This document shows positions 6,270 to 11,290 of a stretch of 11,290 bases of DNA, piece by piece. Positions within the stretch are counted from its first letter, which is position 1, and each line of letters starts with the position of its first letter. This DNA is from Mycobacterium sp. (lineage in GTDB: Bacteria > Actinomycetota > Actinomycetes > Mycobacteriales > Mycobacteriaceae), in assembly GCA_025965815.1 (NCBI GenBank), contig JAOPWF010000385.1:1-11290 (forward strand). The letters are read 5' to 3'. The position numbers were made by a program, and so were the translations under genes. The notes beneath the pieces were generated by a model that worked only from the letters and a program-made list of their open reading frames with translations, did not search any database and was not told the origin of the DNA.

Positions 6270-6746
6270 ATGTCCCGCATGCAACTCGCCCTCAACGTCG
6301 ACGATCTCGACGAGGCGGTCACGTTCTACTCCAAGCTCTTCGACACAAAGCCGGCCAAGCTCAAGGAGGGTTACGCGAACTTCGCGATCGCCGACCCGCC
6401 GCTGAAGCTGGTCCTGCTCGAGAACCCCGGCAACGGCGGCACGATCAACCACCTCGGCGTGGAGGTCGAATCCAGCGAGACGGTGCACCGCGAGATCGCC
6501 CGGCTCACCGGCGAGGGTCTGTTCACCGACGAAGAGATCGGCACAACCTGTTGCTTCGCCACCCAGGACAAGGTCTGGGTGACCGGACCGGCGGGGGAGA
6601 AGTGGGAGGTCTATACCGTGCTCGCCGACAGCGATGCCTTCGGCACGAGCCCACAGCATCTCGAGTCCGAGGCCGAAGGTGGTGTCTGCTGTGGCGGGCA
6701 CGCTGGTGGCGGGCAGAAAGCGGCCCCCGAAACGTCCTGCTGCTGA
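6270..6746 (+). CDS. cadI: CadI: VOC/glyoxalase-superfamily metal-inducible protein, possible ArsI-type C-As lyase
   Basis: This 158-residue protein has two beta-alpha-beta-beta-beta units of the vicinal oxygen chelate fold. It reads as an ortholog of M. tuberculosis CadI (Rv2641, cadmium-inducible), sharing YANFAIADPPLKLVLLENPG and TTCCFATQDKVWVTGP. Candidate metal ligands are Gln5 (MQLALNV), His61 (NHLGVEV) and Glu113 (WEVYTV). The vicinal pair Cys94-Cys95 lies in TTCCFATQDK. These positions match, with a constant small offset, the Fe(II) and As(III) residues I recall for ArsI, which cleaves methyl-arsenite C-As bonds using oxygen. The glycine-rich tail adds two more vicinal pairs, Cys140-141 and Cys157-158. 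The gene is divergent from arsR and upstream of arsenic genes, which fits either Cd response or organoarsenical detoxification. The enzymatic role is inference. Confidence 0.93.
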   Translation: MSRMQLALNVDDLDEAVTFYSKLFDTKPAKLKEGYANFAIADPPLKLVLLENPGNGGTINHLGVEVESSETVHREIARLTGEGLFTDEEIGTTCCFATQDKVWVTGPAGEKWEVYTVLADSDAFGTSPQHLESEAEGGVCCGGHAGGGQKAAPETSCC

Positions 6747-6790
6747 CCGCGAAGAGCGACCGGTCGGCGGGCATGCGTCAGTCGCAGCTG

Positions 6791-6803
6791 TATTGTTGCC
6801 GAT
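6791..6803 (+). promoter_or_regulatory. -10 box of a probable leaderless cmtR promoter
   Basis: TATTGT (6791-6796) fits TANNNT and ends 7 nt before the ATG at 6804. No ribosome binding site is seen. The 57-bp gap after cadI also holds the 8-bp palindrome GACCGGTC (6758-6765). No clear -35 is visible, so read-through from cadI may also supply this gene. Confidence 0.45.
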
Positions 6804-7157
6804 ATGCTGACGTGTGAAACCCGCGAGTCTGCGCTGGCCCGGTTCGGGCGGGCGCTGGCCGATCCGACCCGCTGCCGGATCTTGGTGGCGATGCTGGACG
6901 GGGTGAACTACCCCGGCCAGCTCGCCACCCATCTCGGGCTGACCCGCTCCAACGTGTCGAACCACTTGTCCTGCCTACGTGGCTGCGGTCTCGTCGTCGC
7001 GACCTACGCGGGCCGCCAGGTCCGTTACGCGCTGGCCGACCCACACCTGGCCGGCGCGTTGAACGAGCTGGTGAAAGTCGTTCTCGCCGTGGACACCACG
7101 CAGCCCTGCCTTGACGACACCGATTCGGCCTCGGCACCAGTGGAGGCGGGCCCATGA
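6804..7157 (+). CDS. cmtR: CmtR, Cd(II)/Pb(II)-sensing ArsR/SmtB repressor
   Basis: This 117-residue winged-helix repressor is near-identical in pattern to recalled M. tuberculosis CmtR (Rv1994c). It begins MLTCE and contains GRALADPTRCRILVAMLDGV, LTRSNVSNHLSCLRGCGLVVATY and the late VVLAVDTTQPC. The three sensing ligands of CmtR fall at exactly Cys57, Cys61 (in the HTH helix) and Cys102. The accessory Cys4 and Cys24 are also present, while the position-35 cysteine I recall from M. tuberculosis is Asn35 here. Metal binding would release it from operator DNA. Its stop overlaps the CDF transporter start (ATGA, 7154-7157), so the transporter is its likely regulated partner. The start is supported by the family N-terminus and the -10 box 7 nt upstream. 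Confidence 0.95.
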   Translation: MLTCETRESALARFGRALADPTRCRILVAMLDGVNYPGQLATHLGLTRSNVSNHLSCLRGCGLVVATYAGRQVRYALADPHLAGALNELVKVVLAVDTTQPCLDDTDSASAPVEAGP

Positions 7158-7774
7158 CCGATGACATTGCCTCCGCGGTCGCCGCCACTCGCCGAGCGGT
7201 GTCCCGCCGGGTCCGGCTACTGGTGGCCGCCACCATCACCTACAACATCGTCGAGGCCATCATCGCGATCTCCGCCGGAACGGTCGCTTCCTCGACCGCA
7301 TTGATCGGGTTCGGTCTCGACTCGGTCATCGAGGTCGTCTCCGCTGCCGCAGTGGCCTGGCAGTTTTCCGGAACCGACCCGGAAGCCCGCGAACGGAGCG
7401 CATTAAGAGTGATCGCGGTGTCGTTTTTTGCGTTAGCCGCCTATGTCACCATCGAATCGGCCCGCTCGCTGAGCGGTGCTGAATCTGCTCAGCACTCAAC
7501 GGTAGGCATCGTGCTCGCCGCGGTGTCGCTCGTGGTGATGCCCTTCCTGTCCTACGCGCAGCGCCGTGCTGGCCGGGAACTCGGCTCGGCCAGCGCGGTG
7601 GCCGACTCCAAGCAGACCCTGCTCTGCACCTACCTGTCCGGCGTCCTGCTGATCGGGCTACTTCTCAACTCGCTGTTCGGCTGGTCATGGGCGGACCCGA
7701 TCGTTGCCCTGGTGATCGCCGTAGTGGCGGTCAGGGAAGGTCGCGAAGCCTGGCGCGGCGAACACTGCTGCTGA
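7154..7774 (+). CDS. Short CDF-like cation efflux transporter with altered metal site
   Basis: This 206-residue membrane protein has six hydrophobic segments (about 21-43, 48-70, 84-103, 114-135, 150-175, 179-196), matching the transmembrane part of cation diffusion facilitators, which export divalent metals by proton antiport. It lacks the usual cytoplasmic C-terminal domain of about 80 residues and ends in GEHCC. The TM2 site reads Asp56-xxx-Glu60 (GLDSVIE) where CDFs have H/DxxxD. TM5 reads ADSKQTLLC, so the canonical HxxxD becomes Gln154-xxx-Cys158. A thiol in the site suggests a soft metal such as Cd or Pb, in line with translational coupling to cmtR; this specificity is inferred. GGAGG (7142-7146) precedes the ATG. 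A patch near 7400-7440 uses TTA twice and AGA, codons rare in this genome, hinting at transfer. Confidence 0.85.
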   Translation: MTDDIASAVAATRRAVSRRVRLLVAATITYNIVEAIIAISAGTVASSTALIGFGLDSVIEVVSAAAVAWQFSGTDPEARERSALRVIAVSFFALAAYVTIESARSLSGAESAQHSTVGIVLAAVSLVVMPFLSYAQRRAGRELGSASAVADSKQTLLCTYLSGVLLIGLLLNSLFGWSWADPIVALVIAVVAVREGREAWRGEHCC

Positions 7775-7832
7775 ACAGAAGGAGCACGACTCCGAGCAGC
7801 CTGGGTGCTGGATGGATTCACCGGGTTTTCGC

Positions 7833-7861
7833 TTGCGCGCTGATTAGATATCGTTCAATAT
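7833..7861 (+). promoter_or_regulatory. Possible promoter of the arsR-acr3-arsC operon
   Basis: TTGCGC (7833-7838) and CAATAT (7856-7861) are spaced by 17 bp. The -10 ends 6 nt before ATG 7868, and no ribosome binding site precedes that ATG, so a leaderless transcript is likely. An alternative -10 is TATCGT (7849-7854). The AT-rich stretch also contains GATAT-N6-ATATC (7847-7862). The rest of the gap from 7775 shows only weak 4-bp hairpins. Confidence 0.4.
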
Positions 7862-7862
7862 C

Positions 7863-7872
7863 GACGTATGTC
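7863..7872. promoter_or_regulatory. Operator-like site overlapping the second arsR start codon
   Basis: GACGTATGTC matches the operator core GACATATGTC (6196-6205) in 9 of 10 positions. The surrounding 14-mer at 7861-7874 matches the full palindrome in 11 of 14. It covers the ATG at 7868-7870 and the expected transcript start, an effective place for autorepression. Confidence 0.4.
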
Positions 7873-8251
7873 TAAGTCGGAGTTGAGGTTGACCGATGTG
7901 TCGGGATGCGAGTTCGCCCCGCTGGTGCGGGAACCGCTCTCGGAGGCGGCCGCCGCCGAGCTGGCGATCAAGCTCAAAGCTCTCTCGGAGCCGGTGCGGT
8001 TGCGGCTGCTCAGTGTCGTGGCCAGCCACTCCGGCGGAGAGGCCTGCGTCTGCGACCTCTCGGTCGGAATTGAGCTGAGCCAGCCCACCATCTCGCATCA
8101 CCTAAAAGTGCTGCGTGATGCCGGGTTGCTGGCCTCCGAGCGGCGCGCATCGTGGGTGTACTACTCGGTTCGTCCCGAGGCGCTCAGAAATCTGTCGTCG
8201 CTTCTGAGCGTCGGCCCCGATGCCGAGACAGTGGCGGGGGCACCCGCATGA
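7868..8251 (+). CDS. arsR: ArsR-type arsenite-sensing repressor of the acr3-arsC operon
   Basis: This 127-residue winged-helix protein recalls M. tuberculosis Rv2642. KLKALSEPVRLRLLSVVASH leads to the GGEACVCDL motif with Cys60 and Cys62, the core of the classic As(III) site of ArsR (CVC before the HTH). The third classic cysteine is replaced by serine, and Cys14 near the N-terminus may serve instead. The recognition region is LSQPTISHHLKVLRDAGLL, with the wing ERRASWVYYSV. As(III) binding would release the repressor from its operator. Its stop overlaps the acr3 start (ATGA, 8248-8251). No ribosome binding site precedes the ATG, consistent with a leaderless mRNA. It differs in cysteine layout from the other arsR at 5813-6172, so the two probably respond to different or differently ranged signals. 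Confidence 0.95.
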   Translation: MSKSELRLTDVSGCEFAPLVREPLSEAAAAELAIKLKALSEPVRLRLLSVVASHSGGEACVCDLSVGIELSQPTISHHLKVLRDAGLLASERRASWVYYSVRPEALRNLSSLLSVGPDAETVAGAPA

Positions 8252-9360
8252 CCAACGTGACCGAAACGGACAGTCATCCGGCGGTCGTGGAGAAGCTTTC
8301 GACGCTGGACCGGTTTCTTCCGGTCTGGATCGGTATCGCGATGGCGGCTGGGCTGCTGCTGGGCCGGCTCATTGGTGGGCTGAACACCGCACTCGACAAG
8401 GTGCAGATCGACGGCATCTCCCTGCCGATTGCGCTCGGGCTGCTGATCATGATGTATCCGGTGTTGGCCAAGGTTCGCTACGACCGGCTCGACACCGTCA
8501 CCGGTGACCGCAAGCTACTGATCAGCTCGCTGGTACTGAACTGGGTGTTGGGTCCGGCCTTGATGTTCGCGCTTGCCTGGCTGCTGCTGCCGGACCTGCC
8601 TGAATATCGCACCGGGCTGATCATCGTGGGCCTAGCGCGCTGCATAGCGATGGTGATCATCTGGAACGACCTGGCATGCGGTGACCGGGAAGCCGCCGCG
8701 GTCCTGGTCGCACTGAACTCGATATTCCAGGTCGTGATGTTCGCCGTGCTCGGCTGGTTCTATCTCTCGGTGCTGCCAGGCTGGCTGGGGCTGGAACAGA
8801 CCACCATCGCGACATCACCGTGGCAGATCGCCAAGTCGGTGATCATCTTTCTCGGTATTCCGCTGCTGGCAGGCTATCTGTCCCGGCGGTTGGGCGAGAA
8901 GGCCAGGGGCCGAGACTGGTATGAGAGCACCTTCCTGCCGAGGGTGGGGCCGTGGGCGCTCTACGGTCTGCTGTTCACTATCGTCATTCTCTTTGCGCTG
9001 CAAGGTGTTCAGATCACCAGCCGGCCGTTGGACGTGGTCCGGATCGCGCTTCCGCTGCTGGCGTATTGCGCGATCATGTGGGGCGGCGGCCATCTGCTGG
9101 GCGCTGCCCTGGGTCTGGGCTATGAGCGCACCACCACCTTGGCGTTCACCGCCGCGGGCAACAACTTCGAACTCGCCATCGCCGTGGCCATCGCGACCTA
9201 CGGCGCCACATCCGGGCAGGCACTCGCCGGCGTGGTGGGTCCCCTCATCGAAGTGCCGGTGCTTGTCGCGCTGGTCTACGTCTCACTTGCACTCCGCCGT
9301 CGCTTCACTCACCGCTCCAGCACCAACGTCTCCACGCCGACTGATCGGACTACCCCATGA
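8248..9360 (+). CDS. acr3: Acr3-family arsenite efflux permease
   Basis: This 370-residue inner-membrane carrier has about ten hydrophobic segments and exports arsenite driven by the proton motive force. The Acr3 signature is clear: GLARCIAMVIIWNDLACGD with the essential Cys132, ALNSIFQVVMF, and AAGNNFELAIAVAIATYG with Glu308, corresponding to the conserved Cys and Glu studied in other Acr3 proteins. Earlier, LGLLIMMYPVLAKVRYD is also typical. ATG 8248 overlaps the arsR stop by 4 bp, has a G-rich stretch at 8233-8240 upstream, and gives MTNVTETDSHPAVVEKLSTLDRFLP; the frame extends to 8152 but only within arsR. The stop overlaps the arsC start by 4 bp. In M. tuberculosis Rv2643 I recall Acr3 and ArsC as a single fusion protein; here they are separate. 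Confidence 0.96.
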   Translation: MTNVTETDSHPAVVEKLSTLDRFLPVWIGIAMAAGLLLGRLIGGLNTALDKVQIDGISLPIALGLLIMMYPVLAKVRYDRLDTVTGDRKLLISSLVLNWVLGPALMFALAWLLLPDLPEYRTGLIIVGLARCIAMVIIWNDLACGDREAAAVLVALNSIFQVVMFAVLGWFYLSVLPGWLGLEQTTIATSPWQIAKSVIIFLGIPLLAGYLSRRLGEKARGRDWYESTFLPRVGPWALYGLLFTIVILFALQGVQITSRPLDVVRIALPLLAYCAIMWGGGHLLGAALGLGYERTTTLAFTAAGNNFELAIAVAIATYGATSGQALAGVVGPLIEVPVLVALVYVSLALRRRFTHRSSTNVSTPTDRTTP

Positions 9361-10031
9361 CCGACAGCTCCGCCTCCGTTGCAGCCCACGTCCGCCGTGA
9401 CCTCTCAATAGATCAGCAGCACGCTCTGAAGACAGCCGCCACCCGGCTGCAGAGGGAGTTCGCCGACGCGTTCAGCTTGGCGACGATCGAACGGTTCCTA
9501 CACTCTTCCTTCGACCAGTTCGCCGGGCGGGCAACCGTTCCCAACTTCCTGCCCTTGCTTGCCGAACGGTGGGCCCGCCAACGTCTAACCGCCCTGGCCC
9601 GCGTCGAACGAAAGATCACCGACACCAAACCGACCGTGCTGTTTCTGTGCACGCACAACGCCGGCCGCTCCCAGATGGCGCTCGGGTTCTTCAACCACCT
9701 CGCCGGCGACCAAGCCGTGGCCTGGTCCGGCGGATCCGAGCCAGGCAGCGAAATCAACCCGGCGGCCATCGAGGCGATGGCCGACGTCGGGATCGACATC
9801 ACGCGCGAGTTCCCCAAACCCTGGACCGACGAGATCGTCCAGGCCTCCGACGTCGTCATCACCATGGGCTGCGGTGACGCCTGCCCGGTGTTTCCTGGTC
9901 ACCGCTACGAGGAATGGCTACTGCCCGACCCCGCCGGCCAATCCGTCCACGCTGTCCGCCCGATCCGCGATGACATCGAAGAACGGGTGCGCCGCCTGCT
10001 CACCGAACTGAACATCACCCCGATCGCGTAG
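9357..10031 (+). CDS. arsC: Arsenate reductase (LMW-phosphatase fold) with N-terminal helical domain
   Basis: This 224-residue cytosolic enzyme reduces arsenate to arsenite for export by Acr3. Residues 1 to about 88 form a separate helical domain (FADAFSLATIERF, then LLAERWARQRLTALARVE). Residues 93-224 are the LMW-phosphatase-like ArsC domain. It has the P-loop CTHNAGR (Cys98 to Arg104, CX5R), then MGCGDACPVFPG with Cys172 and Cys176, and LLPDP with Asp191 as likely general acid. Cys172/Cys176 could be resolving cysteines for a thioredoxin-type cycle; the actinobacterial alternative is mycothiol plus mycoredoxin, and sequence alone does not decide. The helical domain is common in mycobacterial homologs but of unknown role. 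ATG 9357 overlaps the acr3 stop (ATGA), with no strong ribosome binding site, so translation is probably coupled. Confidence 0.94.
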   Translation: MTDSSASVAAHVRRDLSIDQQHALKTAATRLQREFADAFSLATIERFLHSSFDQFAGRATVPNFLPLLAERWARQRLTALARVERKITDTKPTVLFLCTHNAGRSQMALGFFNHLAGDQAVAWSGGSEPGSEINPAAIEAMADVGIDITREFPKPWTDEIVQASDVVITMGCGDACPVFPGHRYEEWLLPDPAGQSVHAVRPIRDDIEERVRRLLTELNITPIA

Positions 10032-10040
10032 GGCGAGTTG

Positions 10041-10471
10041 ATGAGCGGTGCAGCGAAGCCCTCGGTGTTGTTTGTATGGTGAAAAACGCCGGAAAGTCGC
10101 AGATGGCGGCCGGCCTGATGCGCAAGATCGCCGGCGATACGGTGGACGTGTACTCCGCCCGAACCACACCGGGTACCACTGTGAATGGGCTATCGGCTGA
10201 CGCACCGCGCGAGGTGGGAGTCGACATCACCAGTGAGACACCCAAACTCGTTGATCCGCAGCTGATCCGCAACGTTGATGTGGTGGTCACACTCGGGCGT
10301 GAAGCCCGTGTCGACCCCGTCCCCGGTACCAAGTTCGAGAACTGGGACATCGACGAACCCTCCGAGCGGGGGATCGACGGCATCAAGCGCATGCGACTGG
10401 TGCGCGATGACATCGCCGCCCGCGTCGCCGATCTCGCCGACCAACTAGCACGACCCCGACAGTCGACCTGA
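10041..10471 (+). pseudogene. Second ArsC-like LMW-phosphatase gene, frameshifted at the catalytic Cys codon
   Basis: From ATG 10041 the frame reads MSGAAKPSVLFVW and then meets TGA at 10080-10082. From 10079 another frame carries the rest of the fold: VKNAGKSQMAAGLM, VVVTLGREARVDP, FENWDIDEPSERG, ending at TGA 10469-10471. Adding one base after 10078 turns TG-GTG into TGY-GTG and restores an intact 143-residue protein with catalytic Cys13 in LFVCVKNAGKS. The missing base therefore hits the third position of the active-site cysteine codon. Relatives I recall have this LFVC-VKN-GKSQMAA pattern; the loop is CX5K rather than CX5R. The usual SAG after the second strand is SAR here (Arg41). ATG 10076 could start a truncated protein lacking the P-loop cysteine, which would be inactive. 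True decay and sequence error are both possible. Confidence 0.75.
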
Positions 10472-10494
10472 AGACGGTGATCCGGCGCTCGCCG

Positions 10495-10506
10495 TAGGGT
10501 GACGCC
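10495..10506 (+). promoter_or_regulatory. TAGGGTGA element before the permease: -10 box or ribosome binding site
   Basis: TAGGGT (10495-10500) fits a TANNNT -10 ending 6 nt before GTG 10507, like the leaderless promoters elsewhere in the window. The overlapping AGGGTGA could equally be a ribosome binding site 4 nt from the GTG. The 35-bp gap holds nothing else recognisable. Confidence 0.35.
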
Positions 10507-11290
10507 GTGAGCAGCGATGTGCCGGATCACGCTGCCGGGGTGGGACAGCCGCCCGCAGGTCGAATCAGCCGACTGAGCCGTTCGTTGCCTGCGGCGTTTG
10601 CGGCGGGATCAGTCGTCGGTGTACTCGGGGGGATGATCGGGCTCGGGGGTGCCGAGTTCCGGCTGCCACTATTAATCGGGCTGTTCGGCTTCCTCGCACT
10701 ACAGGCGGTCATCCTCAACAAGGCGATGAGCCTGATCGTGGTCATCACTGCGCTGCCCGTCCGCCTTACCTCGGTCCAATACAACGAGCTGACCCCGCAC
10801 TGGCCAATCGTCGCCGATCTCCTCATCGGCAGCCTGCTCGGCGCATGGGCCGGGGCCAGCTGGGCGACAAGATGCGTTCGGCACCGTTGTACAAGACGTT
10901 GGCGGTCCTCCTGGTACTCATCGCAATGGCACTGTCACTCAGTCACTTCGGGCATCTCGGAGCACTGCAAGCGGTGCCGCTGACCCGCGCCACTGCAGCT
11001 ATGATCGCAGGATTCGGTATCGGCGTTGTCGCGGCGCTCATAGGGGTGGCCGGCGGCGAGCTTCTCATCCCGACGATCGTGATGCTGTACGCCGTAGACA
11101 TCAAGATCGCCGGCAGCGTGGCGCTGGCGGTGTCACTCCCGACGATGCTGGTCGCATTCGCCCGCTACAGCCGCGACAAGAGCTTCAGTGTGCTCCGCGC
11201 GAACGGCTACTTCGTCGTCGCGATGGCGGCCGGGTCCGTCGTGGGAACCGTTGTGGGAGGCCTGGTGCTCGACGTGACGCCGACCGCGAT
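10507..11290 (+). pseudogene. TSUP (TauE/SafE) family permease, frameshifted and cut by the window end
   Basis: The first frame from GTG 10507 has hydrophobic segments and the first TSUP repeat signature GGMIGLGGAEFRLPLL, then LNKAMSLIVVITALP. After WATR (to about 10872) it becomes hydrophilic nonsense and stops at 10981-10983. In the +2 frame, from about 10872 to the window end without a stop, the membrane protein continues: MRSAPLYKTLAVLLVLIAMA, then the second repeat ALIGVAGGELLIPTIVMLY and LAVSLPTMLVAFARY. Inserting one A into ACAAGATGCG (near 10872) joins the halves as WATRMRSAPLYK. The family exports small anions such as sulfite or sulfoacetate; the substrate here is unknown, though such genes do occur beside metal-resistance genes. 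The 3' end lies outside the window. Confidence 0.75.

Noticed and set aside
7848..7863. Direct repeat ATATCG/ATATCG with 10-bp period before the second arsR
   Set aside because: It is too short to separate from chance in an AT-rich promoter, and the overlapping inverted repeat and operator-like site explain the region better.
8152..8247. Start of Acr3 at 8152
   Set aside because: These codons lie inside arsR in another frame; ATG 8248 overlaps the arsR stop in the usual ATGA manner and yields the normal Acr3 length.
10076..10471. Intact gene starting at ATG 10076
   Set aside because: The protein would begin right after the catalytic cysteine position and lose the first beta strand. Conserved codons for that strand lie just upstream in another frame, which shows a frameshift rather than a real start.
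5745..10506. Insertion sequence or integrase remnants bounding the metal island
   Set aside because: No transposase, integrase, terminal inverted repeats or tRNA fragments were found within the window; the island borders may lie outside it.

Overview
The window is high-GC actinobacterial DNA, almost certainly from a Mycobacteriaceae species (Mycolicibacterium-like). The reasons are very strong third-position GC, frequent GTG starts, -10 boxes placed 6-7 nt before start codons (leaderless mRNAs), and proteins that read as recalled relatives of M. tuberculosis Rv0390, MetZ (Rv0391), CmtR (Rv1994c), CadI (Rv2641) and ArsR (Rv2642). These assignments come from memory of the families, not from a search.

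Left part, 1-2157 (core metabolism, + strand): a small single-pass membrane protein, a rhodanese, and MetZ (O-succinylhomoserine sulfhydrylase). The last two share a GTGA stop/start overlap. A weak hairpin follows metZ. Middle part, 2245-5744: a large ATPase-LuxR (LAL) regulator reads toward a short-chain dehydrogenase on the other strand. Their stop codons overlap in one CTAG tetranucleotide.

Right part, 5813-11290 (metal and metalloid resistance island): a divergent arsR/cadI pair, then cmtR-CDF transporter (ATGA overlap), then arsR-acr3-arsC (two ATGA overlaps), then a second LMW-phosphatase/ArsC-like gene and a TauE/SafE permease. Each of these last two is broken by an apparent single-base deletion. 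Three ArsR/SmtB sensors with three different cysteine layouts lie within 2.5 kb. The reading is a combined arsenic plus Cd/Pb unit: ArsC reduces arsenate, Acr3 exports arsenite, the CDF protein probably exports a soft divalent cation under CmtR, and CadI has all the active-site residues I recall for the ArsI C-As lyase, which would add organoarsenical demethylation.

The most notable regulatory structure is a perfect 14-bp palindrome (6194-6207) between arsR and cadI. It supplies a consensus TTGACA -35 box on each strand, each 17 bp from a weak -10. Near-copies of its core occur exactly 42 bp downstream and across the start codon of the second arsR. There is no gene-free stretch over 100 bp; no RNA genes, CRISPR arrays or insertion sequences were seen.
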